The position numbers and the translations under genes were made by a program. The notes under the pieces were generated by a model that had not been told where the DNA came from, did no database searches, and was given only the letters and a program-made list of their open reading frames with translations. 64,000 nt of DNA from Stutzerimonas kunmingensis. Its GTDB lineage: Bacteria > Pseudomonadota > Gammaproteobacteria > Pseudomonadales > Pseudomonadaceae. Positions 35,500 through 44,082 of the stretch are shown one piece after another. The DNA lies in assembly GCF_002929225.1 (NCBI RefSeq), contig NZ_PISM01000022.1, forward strand, positions 558,001 through 622,000, read 5' to 3'. Every line of letters starts with the position of its first letter. The first letter of the stretch is position 1.

Positions 35500-36975
35500 A
35501 TGACTTCCAACGAATCCAGAACCTTCACCGTCGCCACCTGCGCTGAGGAGGCGGTCGACAAGCTGGCCGAGCTGCACGCGCAGGCCACAGCAGCGCTCAA
35601 CCAGGCGCTCAAGCGCTACGTAGCCAGCCGCACCGAGCCGAGCCTGCAGGAACGCAGCCTGTTCCGCTATCCGCAGCTGCGCCTGACCTACGAATGCCAT
35701 GGCGAAGTGCCGGCCTCGACTCGCGCCTACGCCAAGGTGCAGGCACCCGGCGTGTACAGCGTCACGGTGACCCATCCGGCAGCGTTTCGCGCCTACCTGC
35801 TCGACCAGTTGAAGCCGCTGATCCAGGACTTCAACGTCACGGTCGAGGTCGGCATGAGCGACCGCAACATTCCCTATCCCTACGTCATCGAGCAGGGCGA
35901 CGAGCTGGCCGGTAGCGGCGTGACCGCTGCCGAGCTGGCGCGGGTATTCCCCAGTACCGACCTGTCCGCCGCTACCGACGATATCGCCGACGGGCTCTAC
36001 GACTGGGAGCACGCCGATCCCTATCCGCTGGCACTGTTCGATGGCGCGCGGGTGGACTTCTCGCTGCGTCGGCTTGTGCACTACACCGGCAGCGATTGGC
36101 GCCACGTACAGCCGTGGATCCTGCTGACCAACTACCACCGCTACGTCGACCAGTTCATCCGCCACGGCCTCGACATGCTGCGCGACGACACCCGCTTCAC
36201 GCGCATGGTCTTGCCGGGCAACGTGATCATCGAGCGCGGCATGGAGGAGGGCGAGGCGCAGGCGATCATTGGTGGCGTGATGTGGCACCGCTACCAGATG
36301 CCGGCCTACCACCTGATCGCCGACGATGGCCATGGCATCACCCTGGTCAACATCGGCGTCGGTCCGTCCAACGCGAAGAACATCACCGACCACCTGGCCG
36401 TGCTGCGCCCGCATTGCTGGCTGATGATCGGCCACTGCGGCGGGCTGCGGCAGTCGCAGTCGATCGGCGACTACGTGCTGGCCCACGCCTACATGCGTCG
36501 CGACGGCATCCTCGATCGGGTGTTGCCGCCGCACATCCCGCTGCCAGCGCTGGCCGAGGTGCAGCAGGCGCTGCAGGAATCGGCCGCGACGGTCACCGGC
36601 GAGCAGGGCGAAGCGTTGAAGAAGCGCCTGCGTACCGGCACCGTGCTGACCTATGACGACCGCAACTGGGAGCTGCGCTGGGCGCAGGAACGGCCGCTGA
36701 TCAACCTGTCGCGCGCGGTGGCGGTGGACATGGAAAGCGGCACCATTGCCGCCCAGGGCTACCGCCTGCGGGTGCCCTACGGCACGCTGCTGTGCGTATC
36801 GGACAAGCCGCTGCACAGCGAGATCAAGCTGCCCGGCTCGGCCAATGCGTTCTACGAGCGCGCCGTGACCCAGCACCTGAAGATCGGTATCACCGCCCTG
36901 GATCTGCTGCGCAGCCAGCTCAACTCGCTGCACTCGCGCAAGCTGCGCAGCTTCGACGAGCCGCCGTTCCGCTGA
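35500..36975 (+). CDS. amn: AMP nucleosidase
   Basis: Amn cleaves AMP to adenine and ribose-5-phosphate and helps set adenylate levels. The 491-residue length is normal. It has the N-terminal AMP nucleosidase domain (FRYPQLRLTYE, SDRNIPYPYVIE) and the C-terminal phosphorylase-like domain with the MIGHCGGLRQSQ, AVDMESGTIAAQG and VSDKPLHSEIKLPG motifs. The start ATG 35500 follows an AGGATGAGCC ribosome-binding site. In P. aeruginosa amn occupies the same neighbourhood. Confidence 0.96.
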   Translation: MTSNESRTFTVATCAEEAVDKLAELHAQATAALNQALKRYVASRTEPSLQERSLFRYPQLRLTYECHGEVPASTRAYAKVQAPGVYSVTVTHPAAFRAYLLDQLKPLIQDFNVTVEVGMSDRNIPYPYVIEQGDELAGSGVTAAELARVFPSTDLSAATDDIADGLYDWEHADPYPLALFDGARVDFSLRRLVHYTGSDWRHVQPWILLTNYHRYVDQFIRHGLDMLRDDTRFTRMVLPGNVIIERGMEEGEAQAIIGGVMWHRYQMPAYHLIADDGHGITLVNIGVGPSNAKNITDHLAVLRPHCWLMIGHCGGLRQSQSIGDYVLAHAYMRRDGILDRVLPPHIPLPALAEVQQALQESAATVTGEQGEALKKRLRTGTVLTYDDRNWELRWAQERPLINLSRAVAVDMESGTIAAQGYRLRVPYGTLLCVSDKPLHSEIKLPGSANAFYERAVTQHLKIGITALDLLRSQLNSLHSRKLRSFDEPPFR

Positions 36976-37056
36976 ATCAGCATGCGCTGCCGGCGCTTTC
37001 GTGGGAATGGACGATACTCATAGCGTTCATCCCCGCGTCAGCACCGGAGGTTCAAC

Positions 37057-37299
37057 ATGGAACAGTCGATCCACGCCTTCCATAACCTGTTCGAGCAGTT
37101 GGGCCTGCCCAACGATGATGTCTCGATCAGGCGCTTTATCGAAACCCACTCACCCCTGGCCGAAGACGTCTATCTGGCCGATGCGTCGTTCTGGACGCCA
37201 GCCCAGGCGGCTTTTCTGCGCGAGGAAATCCTCGAGGATGCCGACTGGGCCGAAGTGGTCGATCGCCTCAATGTCGCGCTGCGACGGCGCTATCACTAG
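37057..37299 (+). CDS. DUF2789 family protein
   Basis: An 80-residue small acidic protein matching DUF2789: MEQSIHAFHNLFEQLGLP at the N-terminus, then HSPLAEDVYLADASFW and a C-terminal FLREEILEDADWAEVVD. It is probably cytosolic with two or three helices. A GGAGG Shine-Dalgarno precedes the ATG. Function unknown. It marks the left edge of the urea-related block. Confidence 0.88.
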   Translation: MEQSIHAFHNLFEQLGLPNDDVSIRRFIETHSPLAEDVYLADASFWTPAQAAFLREEILEDADWAEVVDRLNVALRRRYH

Positions 37300-37313
37300 G
37301 CATGGCCTGGTTC

Positions 37314-37886
37314 TCAGCTGGCTAGCAGCCAGGCACCGGTTAGTGCCGAAGCGGCGCCGGCGATACGCACCAGCGGCGCGGCGGCCTGCGGCAGGTAGCG
37401 CACCAGTGCATAGCCGATTGCATGCAGGGCCGCTATAGCAGCAACGAAGCCCGCGGCATAACCCCACGGGCTGGACAGCTCTGGCAGTTCCAGGCCGTGG
37501 GCGACGCCGTGGCTGGCGGCGAACAGGGCGGTCAGCGCTGCGGCGACGACCAGCGGCGGGCGTACCGCCAGTGCCACCAGCAGGCCCAGCGCCAGGACCG
37601 AGCCGGCGATGCCGGTTTCCATCAGCGGCATTTCGATTCCGGCGAAGCCGGCCAGGCCGCCGAGCAGCATGGTCGCGACGAAGGTCATCGGCAGCGCCCA
37701 GCGCGCCTTGCCGGTCTGCTGGGCAGCCCATAGACCCACCGCGAGCATGGCCAGCAGATGGTCGAGGCCGAAGATCGGGTGGGCGATACCGGACACCACT
37801 CCGGCGTGGTCATGGCCGGGGTGAGCCAGGGCCAGCGCAGGGCTGAGCAGCAGGGCGGAGGTGACCAGGATTTTCTGTACGTTCAT
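37314..37886 (-). CDS. ureJ: HupE/UreJ-family nickel transporter
   Basis: A 190-residue membrane protein with a signal-like first helix followed by HPGHDH at residues 22-27, the metal-binding head of HupE/UreJ permeases, and the conserved HPIFGLDHLLAMLAVGLWA segment. About six membrane helices follow, including ASHGVAHGLELP. These proteins bring in nickel (or cobalt) for urease or hydrogenase. It lies 76 bases after ureG on the same strand, so it is probably the last gene of the ureEFG unit. Confidence 0.9.
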   Translation of the reverse strand: MNVQKILVTSALLLSPALALAHPGHDHAGVVSGIAHPIFGLDHLLAMLAVGLWAAQQTGKARWALPMTFVATMLLGGLAGFAGIEMPLMETGIAGSVLALGLLVALAVRPPLVVAAALTALFAASHGVAHGLELPELSSPWGYAAGFVAAIAALHAIGYALVRYLPQAAAPLVRIAGAASALTGAWLLAS

Positions 37887-37962
37887 GCGAGTTCCTCTGA
37901 TTGCAAGGCTGAGAGCTGGACCGAGAAGCTGGCACTCGGTCGATTTCCGTTGATGGGCGAGG

Positions 37963-38577
37963 TCACGCGGCGCTGAGCATTCCCTGTTTCTCGATAAAGG
38001 CGATGATTTCCTCGAGACCCTGGCCGACCTTCTGGTTGCTGAAGACGAACGGCCGCTCGCCGCGCATCTTGCGGGCGTCGCGATCCATCACCTCCAGCGA
38101 GGCACCGACCATGGGCGCCAGGTCGATCTTGTTGATCACCAGCAGGTCGGACTTGCAGATGCCCGGCCCGCCCTTGCGCGGCAGCTTGTCGCCGGCGGAG
38201 ACGTCGATCACGTAGATGGTCAGGTCCGACAGCTCCGGGCTGAAGGTCGCCGAGAGGTTGTCGCCGCCGGACTCGACGATGATCAGGTCCAGGCCGGGAA
38301 AGCGTCGGTTGAGCTGCTCCACGGCCTCGAGGTTAATCGAGGCGTCCTCGCGGATCGCCGTATGCGGGCAGCCGCCGGTTTCCACACCGATGATGCGCTC
38401 GGGCACCAGGGCCTCGTTGCGCACTAGGAACTGGGCGTCTTCCTGGGTGTAGATGTCGTTGGTCACCACGGCGAGGTTGTAGCGGTCGCGCAGGGCCTGG
38501 CACAGGGCGAGGGTCAGGGCGGTCTTGCCGGAACCGACCGGCCCGCCAATGCCGACGCGCAGGGGTTGGGTGTTCAT
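37963..38577 (-). CDS. ureG: Urease accessory GTPase UreG
   Basis: UreG hydrolyses GTP to drive nickel delivery into the urease active site with UreD, UreF and UreE. The 204-residue protein starts at ATG 38577 (MNTQPLRVGIGG). It has the P-loop GPVGSGKT at 12-19, the nickel-binding Cys-Pro-His motif in GVETGGCPHTAIRED, ESGGDNLSATFSPEL and the guanine-specificity NKIDLAP. The open frame upstream of this ATG crosses repeat DNA and is not coding. Unusually, 361 bases separate it from ureF. Confidence 0.97.
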   Translation of the reverse strand: MNTQPLRVGIGGPVGSGKTALTLALCQALRDRYNLAVVTNDIYTQEDAQFLVRNEALVPERIIGVETGGCPHTAIREDASINLEAVEQLNRRFPGLDLIIVESGGDNLSATFSPELSDLTIYVIDVSAGDKLPRKGGPGICKSDLLVINKIDLAPMVGASLEVMDRDARKMRGERPFVFSNQKVGQGLEEIIAFIEKQGMLSAA

Positions 38578-38938
38578 GGGTGTTCTCCTCTGGAAGGCGG
38601 TGTGGCTGCCTTGGGGTTGATGCGAAGGGCGTGCCGCTGCCGATTCGGGCAGGCATGGGATTCGTTGGCTGAGTGTGGTGATCGTGCCGCGAGAGGCGTA
38701 AAGGGCCAGGGATGGCCCTTGTACGCTGGCCCCCGGAGCGCGGATGGAATGAGGGAAGTCGAGCGAAGCGAGACCCGGATGTAGGGGCAAGACCTTTTGG
38801 TTCCTTTTGGGGGGCCGGCCATCCGGGCATTTGCCAAAAGGGACTCGCCCAGCAGGGCGAAACCAGAGCCGCGGGCCGACAACGATGCCGAGCCGCCCCA
38901 AGCGATAGGTGCTGCCAGCACCGAATCAGCAATCACCC
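38578..38938. repeat. Palindrome-rich repeat DNA between ureG and ureF
   Basis: The 361-base gap contains hairpin-forming units: AGGGCCAGGGATGGCCCT (38703-38720), and CCTTTTGG facing CCAAAAGG (about 38804-38811 and 38835-38842) next to GTAGGGGCAAGACC and GGGACTCGCCC. This combination resembles a dispersed, non-coding palindromic element I recall from P. stutzeri and P. mendocina genomes. No credible gene is present. It splits what is normally a tightly packed ureF-ureG pair. Confidence 0.6.
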
Positions 38939-39631
38939 TCATGACCTAAACAACCGACTGTACTGCCGCTCATGCGCCATGCTGGTCAGCACCAACCCGA
39001 GCGGCGCGCTGCCCCAGGCCGCTTCCGGCAGCTCGCTGGCGTCTCGCTGCGCCTGGCTCAGGACCGGCAATAGCTGCGAGGTCAACCGCTGCGCCGCCTG
39101 CTGCCCCAGCGGCAGGGTCTTCATCAGCACCGCCAGCTGGTTTTCCAGCCAGCCCCACAACCAGGCGGCGAGAGCGTCGGCGGGCGTGATCTGCCAGGCT
39201 CGGGCGGCCAGCGCCCAGGCCAGTGCTAGACCGGGCTCGTCGGCAGCGGCCAGGCAGTCGCGCGCTGGCTGGTCGAGTTCCGGCAGGCCGTCGAGCAACT
39301 GCGTCAGGGAATAGCCCATCTGCCGGCTTTCCAGCTGAAGTTCGCGGGTTTCGCGGCTGGCGCGGTGCTCGGCGGCCAGAAGCAACAGACGCGGCCAGTC
39401 GTCCTGTGCCGCCGCTTCGCAATGCGCGAGCAGCAGCGGCGCCTCGAAGCGCGCGAGGTTGAGCAGCAGTTGATCCTCCAGCCAACGCCGAGCGCTGTCG
39501 GAGTCGTTCACCCAGCCGTTTTCCACCGCCATTTCCAGACCCTGGGAATAGCTGTAGCCGCCGATCGGCAGCTGCGGGCTGGCCAGCCGGAGCAGCGCCC
39601 AGGCCGAGCCGGGAGCGGCCGTCGCGTTCAC
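38939..39631 (-). CDS. ureF: Urease accessory protein UreF
   Basis: UreF is the GTPase-gating subunit of the UreDFG activation complex. The 230-residue all-helical protein begins MNATAAPGSAWALLRLASPQLPIG and has the family's PIGGYSYSQGLE motif near residue 22 and the C-terminal GSAPLGLVLTSMAHERQYSRLFRS. Its start overlaps the ureE stop (ATGA type, four bases), implying coupling with ureE. Confidence 0.96.
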   Translation of the reverse strand: MNATAAPGSAWALLRLASPQLPIGGYSYSQGLEMAVENGWVNDSDSARRWLEDQLLLNLARFEAPLLLAHCEAAAQDDWPRLLLLAAEHRASRETRELQLESRQMGYSLTQLLDGLPELDQPARDCLAAADEPGLALAWALAARAWQITPADALAAWLWGWLENQLAVLMKTLPLGQQAAQRLTSQLLPVLSQAQRDASELPEAAWGSAPLGLVLTSMAHERQYSRLFRS

Positions 39632-40128
39632 GTCCGTACGCCGAACTGGTGCAGGCGCGGCGCGTAGCTGAACTCTGCCTCACCCGCGTGGGAATGGTGA
39701 TGACCTCCGCCGTAGGCGCCATGCTCCGGCTGGAAGGGGGCTTCGATGTGTTCGACGCCGGCGCCCAGCTGCAACAGCATGTCCTTGAGCACGTAGTCGT
39801 CGAGCAGCCGCAGCCAGCCATCGCCAACCTGCAGGGCGACATGGCGGTTGCCCAGGTGATACGCCGCGCGGGTCAGTTCGAAAGCGCTGGCGCAGGTGAC
39901 GTGCAGCAGTTGCTCGGGCCGAGCACGCACGCGCACGACACGGCCATCACCGGCGAGCAGGCATTCGCCATCGTGCAGCGGCGGCTGGCCGCGTTCGAGA
40001 AACAGGCCGACATCCTCGCCGCTGGTACTGAAGCAGCGCAGGCGACTCTTGCTGCGCGCGTCGTAGGTCAGTTCGAGTTCGGCCTGCCACTCGGGGCGGG
40101 CGTCGATGCGTTGGCGAATCACCAGCAT
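39628..40128 (-). CDS. ureE: Urease nickel metallochaperone UreE
   Basis: UreE dimers bind nickel and pass it to UreG/urease. The 166-residue protein has the N-terminal peptide-binding domain, the metal-binding YHLGNRHVALQV segment with its central His, and a short His-rich tail GGGHHHSHAG near residues 141-150. It leads the ureEFG-hupE/ureJ unit. A near-perfect sigma-54 promoter ends about 36 bases upstream of its ATG. Confidence 0.96.
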   Translation of the reverse strand: MLVIRQRIDARPEWQAELELTYDARSKSRLRCFSTSGEDVGLFLERGQPPLHDGECLLAGDGRVVRVRARPEQLLHVTCASAFELTRAAYHLGNRHVALQVGDGWLRLLDDYVLKDMLLQLGAGVEHIEAPFQPEHGAYGGGHHHSHAGEAEFSYAPRLHQFGVRT

Positions 40129-40163
40129 GTGCAGAGTTCCGGTCGGATCGTTTCCGGAACAAG

Positions 40164-40179
40164 AGCAAGTGGCTTGCCA
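40164..40179 (-). promoter_or_regulatory. Sigma-54 (-24/-12) promoter of ureE
   Basis: On the minus strand the sequence reads TGGCAAGCCACTTGCT, matching the RpoN consensus TGGCACG-N4-TTGCW at 11 of 12 positions with the invariant GG-N10-GC. The transcript would start near 40153, leaving a leader of about 25 bases before ureE. Confidence 0.82.
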
Positions 40180-40244
40180 ACCGGCCCCATATATCGCGAT
40201 CGCGGCGCCTTTCGGGCATGCGTGCCTGATAATGGGGCTTTGAG

Positions 40245-40302
40245 CGCACCGTCATGGTGCGCCTATCGGGGCCGGGTAAGGTGCGTGCGCCTTACTGGTG
40301 CA
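40245..40302 (-). promoter_or_regulatory. Two NtrC-like enhancer boxes upstream of ureE
   Basis: CGCACCGTCATGGTGCG (40245-40261) and TGCGCCTTACTGGTGCA (40286-40302) each match TGCACYATNWTGGTGCA at 14 of 17 positions. They are 41 bases apart, roughly four helical turns, and lie about 70-125 bases upstream of the sigma-54 promoter, the usual enhancer distance. The distal box overlaps the end of the GNAT gene. Confidence 0.72.
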
Positions 40303-40798
40303 GGTCGCGCACCATGTACACGGCAGGGATCTGGTAGCTGGCCAGGTTGCCGGCCTGCGGCGGGTCGAGTTCGTCGTGGGCTTCGTAGCCCAGACGCGAC
40401 CAGAAGCCGGTGGAATCTTGCACCGACACCAGTGCCGAATAACGCAGCTGTGCGGCGCCAGCCTGTTGCAGGTTGTGCCGCACCAGTGCCGGGCCGATGC
40501 CGCGGCCGGCGGCCCGTCCGGCCACGGCCAGGTCATGCAGGTAAAGGCAATCGGCTTCGCCGTCGGTGCAGAACTCCCCGTCCAGCGGCGTCACTTTACC
40601 CAGTCGCGAGTGATAGGCGAACAGATAGGCGCACACACCCTCGTCATCCTCGGCCACCCACGCCAACTGCGGAAATGTCGCCAGACGCGAACGGATCACC
40701 GCCTCGTCTTCCAGGACCTCGGCGGCATAGGACTCTTCCTGGATCGCCAGGACGGCAGGGATATCGCGCTCCTGCATCGCTCTCAACTGGTACATCAC
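40292..40798 (-). CDS. GNAT-family N-acetyltransferase
   Basis: A 168-residue acetyltransferase. The acetyl-CoA-binding motif A is visible as LHDLAVAGRAAGRGIGPALVRHNLQ (Q/R-x-x-G-x-G/A pattern RAAGRGIG), with a preceding beta-strand and a C-terminal SVQDSTGFWSRLGYEA typical of GNAT motif B. The start is MMYQLRAM at 40798, or the second ATG at 40795. Substrate unknown. Its end overlaps an NtrC-like box serving ureE. Confidence 0.85.
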   Translation of the reverse strand: MMYQLRAMQERDIPAVLAIQEESYAAEVLEDEAVIRSRLATFPQLAWVAEDDEGVCAYLFAYHSRLGKVTPLDGEFCTDGEADCLYLHDLAVAGRAAGRGIGPALVRHNLQQAGAAQLRYSALVSVQDSTGFWSRLGYEAHDELDPPQAGNLASYQIPAVYMVRDLHQ

Positions 40799-41043
40799 GA
40801 CTACACTCGAACGCCGCGAAACGCCGCGCGGCTCGGCAAAAAGCCGGCGATCATACGCGAAATGCCGGCGTCCCGCTTGCCGCCGGGCGGCGCGTCCGTG
40901 CTCAGTCAGAGCACGCAGCGGAACGGACAGGGCAGTGACGCCACCGTCCTGGCTGGGCTGAATGGTTTCAGCTGATTGGTGCAGCGGTGCGACAAGATGA
41001 CAGGCATAATGGTTAGCCTGCTAACAAGTGGCTGAGGCCTGCG

Positions 41044-41916
41044 TTGAACGATCACCATCACCCGCTCTACGGCGTTCTGCTGATATTGCTGTCGGGCCTG
41101 TTGCTGGCCAGTCATGACGGGTTGGCCAAACACCTCTCGGAAATCTACCCGGTGTTCCTGGTCATCTGGGCTCGTTACGTCGCGCAGACGGTGCTGATGA
41201 CCGCGCTGTTCGTGCCGCGCATGGGCCAGCGCGTGTTTCGCACCCTGCGCCCGTGGCCACAATTGCTGCGCGGGTTGAGCCTGGTCAGCGTCAGCCTGCT
41301 GTTCATCAACGGCCTGCATTTCATTCCGCTGGCCGAAGCCACTGCGGTGATCTTTCTGACACCGGTGCTGGTAACCATCGCTTCGGCGCTGCTGGGCGAG
41401 CGAGTCAGCCGCAGTCAGTGGCTGGCCGTGGGCTTCGGTCTGCTCGGGGTGGTGATCATCGTGCGGCCCGGTTCGGCACTGTTCACCCCGGCGGTGCTGT
41501 TGCCCTTCGGCGCGGCGCTGTCGTTCACCGTGTATCAGCTAGTGACCCGGCGCCTGGCCGGTACCGACCACCCGGTGACCAGCAACTACCTGACCAGCCT
41601 GGTCGGCTGCGTGACCCTGAGCGTGCTGGTGGTCTTCAACTGGCGGACGCCAACGCTGCACGACGCGCTGCTGATGGGCGCGCTCGGCGGCATGGCGATG
41701 CTCGGCCACCTGCTGCTGACTAATGCCTTCCGCTTCGCCAGCGCGGCGACCCTGGCGCCGTTTAGCTACGGGCAGATCGTGTTCGCCGGGGTGGTCGGCT
41801 ATGTCGCATTCGATCATGCGCCGGATGCCGGGGCGCTGATCGGCATGGCGGTGATCATCGCCAGCGGCCTGTGCATGGCTTATGTGCAGCGCCGCCAGGG
41901 GCCGGCCGAGGGATAA
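41044..41916 (+). CDS. EamA/DMT-family transporter
   Basis: A 290-residue protein with ten membrane helices in two EamA repeats: an N-terminal SGLLLASHDGLAKHLSE and EATAVIFLTPVLVTIASALLLGE-like boundary, and a second repeat with ATLAPFSYGQIVFAGVVGY. Such proteins usually export amino acids or metabolites. It starts with TTG (ttg aac gat cac cat), with no better ATG near. The N-terminus is His-rich (NDHHH). Substrate cannot be predicted. Confidence 0.87.
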   Translation: MNDHHHPLYGVLLILLSGLLLASHDGLAKHLSEIYPVFLVIWARYVAQTVLMTALFVPRMGQRVFRTLRPWPQLLRGLSLVSVSLLFINGLHFIPLAEATAVIFLTPVLVTIASALLGERVSRSQWLAVGFGLLGVVIIVRPGSALFTPAVLLPFGAALSFTVYQLVTRRLAGTDHPVTSNYLTSLVGCVTLSVLVVFNWRTPTLHDALLMGALGGMAMLGHLLLTNAFRFASAATLAPFSYGQIVFAGVVGYVAFDHAPDAGALIGMAVIIASGLCMAYVQRRQGPAEG

Positions 41917-42016
41917 ACAGCGAAAATGTGCCATTCGGCCGACCAGGCAGCTTCTCAACAACACTGAAATGAAAAGACAGGGCGAATCGACCCTTGCGTG
42001 CACCCATGGAGCCTAT

Positions 42017-42880
42017 ATGCCGCGACTCTCTCATCACGACCTGCGCCGCAACTTTCGCGAGCTGCTGAACGCCGACCGCTGCTTCCACACCGCCTCGGTG
42101 TTCGACCCGATGTCCGCGCGCATCGCCGCCGACCTCGGTTTCGAAGTGGGCATCCTCGGGGGCTCGGTGGCCTCGCTGCAGGTCCTCGCCGCGCCGGACT
42201 TCAACCTCATCACCTTGAGCGAGTTCGTCGAGCAGGCCACGCGTATCTGCCGCGTCGCCCAGCTGCCGGTACTGGCCGACGCCGACCACGGCTACGGCAA
42301 CGCGCTGAACGTGATGCGCACCGTCTCCGAACTGGAGCGCGCCGGGATTTCCGCGCTGACCATCGAGGACACCCTGCTGCCGCCCAAATTCGGCCGCCGC
42401 TCCACCGACCTCATCGGCATGTTCGAGGCGGTCGGCAAGATCCGCGCGGCGCTGGAGGCGCGGGTCGATCCGGAAATGGCCATCATCGGCCGGACCAATG
42501 CCGGCGTGATCGGCTTCGAGGAAGTCATCGCCCGCGCCCAGGCCTACGAGAAGGCCGGTGCCGATGCCATCTGTCTGGTCGGCATCGAGGACTTCGACCA
42601 TCTGGAAAGCATCGCCAGCCAGCTCAGCAAGCCGCTGATGCTGGTCACCTACGGCAACCCCAACCTGCGCGACAACGCGCGGCTGGCGGCGCTCGGCGTG
42701 CGCATCGGGGTCAACGGCCACGCGGCCTACTTCGCGGCGATCAAGGCCACCTACGACTGCCTGCGCGAGCAGCGCCAGGTCGATGCGCTGGACCTGAACG
42801 CTTCGCAGCTGTCGGTCAAGTACTCCACCGCGGACGAGTACGTCGTCTGGGCCGAGGAGTACATGCAGGTCAAGGAATGA
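42017..42880 (+). CDS. Oxaloacetate decarboxylase-like protein (PEP mutase/isocitrate lyase superfamily)
   Basis: A 287-residue TIM-barrel enzyme. It has the superfamily's metal-binding acidic motif LADADHGYGNALNV, the IEDTLLPPKFG loop in place of the lyase KKCGH motif, and IIGRTNAG. The P. aeruginosa protein of this subgroup (PA4872, from memory) decarboxylates oxaloacetate, which is the best guess here. The start is ATG 42017 (MPRLSHHDLRR). It follows the EamA gene on the same strand by 100 bases. Confidence 0.87.
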   Translation: MPRLSHHDLRRNFRELLNADRCFHTASVFDPMSARIAADLGFEVGILGGSVASLQVLAAPDFNLITLSEFVEQATRICRVAQLPVLADADHGYGNALNVMRTVSELERAGISALTIEDTLLPPKFGRRSTDLIGMFEAVGKIRAALEARVDPEMAIIGRTNAGVIGFEEVIARAQAYEKAGADAICLVGIEDFDHLESIASQLSKPLMLVTYGNPNLRDNARLAALGVRIGVNGHAAYFAAIKATYDCLREQRQVDALDLNASQLSVKYSTADEYVVWAEEYMQVKE

Positions 42881-42887
42881 GGCGCGC

Positions 42888-43613
42888 TCAGAACAGCTGA
42901 CGCTCGGCGCGGAAGGTTAGCAGCCCGTCGCAGCGCGGGTTCTGTCCCGAGTAGGCGCTGCACGCCTGGCCGCTCAGGCTGGAGTCACTGTAGGAAAGGT
43001 TCAGCTGCAGGCCCAGCCAGGGCCGCGAGAGGTCGAGCGACCAGTCGCTGAACAGGTCCACGCTGTCGCCACCGCCGAGATAATGCGGTGCGGCCAGCGC
43101 GTGACTCGAATACTTCACGCGGACGCCGACGGCGAATGGCGTCACTGTGCCCAGGTCCAGATAAAGCGTGCTGTCGGTGCGCCCGGCGGCGCTGTTCAGC
43201 GCCGCGCCGAGGCGGCGGTCGCCCAGCGTCAGGCCACCGTAGTATTCGTGTCGATCCCATTCGGGCAGTTCCGGAAAGCTGTAGCGCATCAGGCCGATCT
43301 CGTAGCCGAGTTGGTCATGATCGTTCTGCTGCGCATAGCCGAGATAGGAATTCACCTCGAGTTGCCTACCGTCGACCAACCCGACGCTGGGGGACCACTG
43401 CCCGACATATAGCCCGCTGGCATGGGTGAGATCGAGTCCGCCATGGAATGCATTGCCGGTGCTCGGTTGCACCAGTCCCTGCGCCATGCTGCGGGCGGGC
43501 TCGGTGCCCAGCTTGAGGTCGAAGGTGCCCAGTTCGCGCTCGAGCACCTGTGGTTCGCTGGCGCAGCCCGCTGCCAGGAGCAGGCTGGTTATGATCGGTA
43601 AGATGCGCTTCAT
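42888..43613 (-). CDS. TorF-family putative porin-like lipoprotein
   Basis: A 241-residue envelope protein starting at ATG 43613 (MKRILPIITS) with a lipobox LAAGC (Cys at residue 17). The rest is beta-strand-rich with alternating hydrophobic residues and resembles the TIGR02001/TorF family: GNAFHGGLDLTHASGLYVGQW is the recognisable family block. It contains two further cysteines near the C-terminus (SGQACSAYSGQNPRCDG), which may form a disulphide. A lipidated N-terminus is unusual for a beta-barrel and leaves the topology open. Function unknown. Confidence 0.72.
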   Translation of the reverse strand: MKRILPIITSLLLAAGCASEPQVLERELGTFDLKLGTEPARSMAQGLVQPSTGNAFHGGLDLTHASGLYVGQWSPSVGLVDGRQLEVNSYLGYAQQNDHDQLGYEIGLMRYSFPELPEWDRHEYYGGLTLGDRRLGAALNSAAGRTDSTLYLDLGTVTPFAVGVRVKYSSHALAAPHYLGGGDSVDLFSDWSLDLSRPWLGLQLNLSYSDSSLSGQACSAYSGQNPRCDGLLTFRAERQLF

Positions 43614-43815
43614 GCTGGCTGCCCTGCCGGTTCGCAAATGCCCGAGGCGCTGAGCCGTCGGCGTGAACCGGGGCAGGATAGGCGACTGTGCCGCTCGGTC
43701 AGCGCCATCCGTCGATTGCCCGGCGTCATGCGATGGGCGGTATCGCCTGGGGTGAGCATCCGCCCGCGCAATGACTCCAAAGCAGAACAGCATCGAGCCG
43801 ATGCGGGAGGTGAGC

Positions 43816-44082
43816 ATGGCTACAGGTTGGGCAGGTGACGGTGCCGTCCAGGAGCAAATCGACAGTACCGTCGAAGACGCAGTGCAGCGCGCCCGCAGCA
43901 AGCTCGCCCGCGGCGAGAGCCTCAAGCATTGCGAGGAGTGCGGCGCGGCCATTCCCGAAGCGCGGCGCCAGGCAGTGCCCGGCGTCAGGCTGTGCATCAA
44001 GTGCCAGGCCGAGCAGGACAAGGAAGACGCCAGGTTCAGCGGCTACAACCGCCGTGGCAGCAAGGACAGCCAGCTGCGTTGA
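43816..44082 (+). CDS. ybiI: DksA/TraR-family zinc finger protein, YbiI-like
   Basis: An 88-residue protein nearly collinear with E. coli YbiI: MATGWAGDGAVQEQI, GESLKHCEECGAAIP, CIKCQ and the C-terminal FSGYNRRGSKDSQLR. The C4 zinc finger (CxxC-x17-CxxC) is intact. These are short DksA relatives whose action on RNA polymerase is not established. The start is ATG 43816 after GGGAGGTGA. It is flanked by genes on the other strand and so is likely monocistronic. Confidence 0.92.
   Translation: MATGWAGDGAVQEQIDSTVEDAVQRARSKLARGESLKHCEECGAAIPEARRQAVPGVRLCIKCQAEQDKEDARFSGYNRRGSKDSQLR

Noticed and set aside
38578..38901. An N-terminal extension of UreG up to 38901
   Set aside because: The added residues come from hairpin-rich repeat DNA; UreG proteins start at MNTQ-like sequence just before the P-loop.
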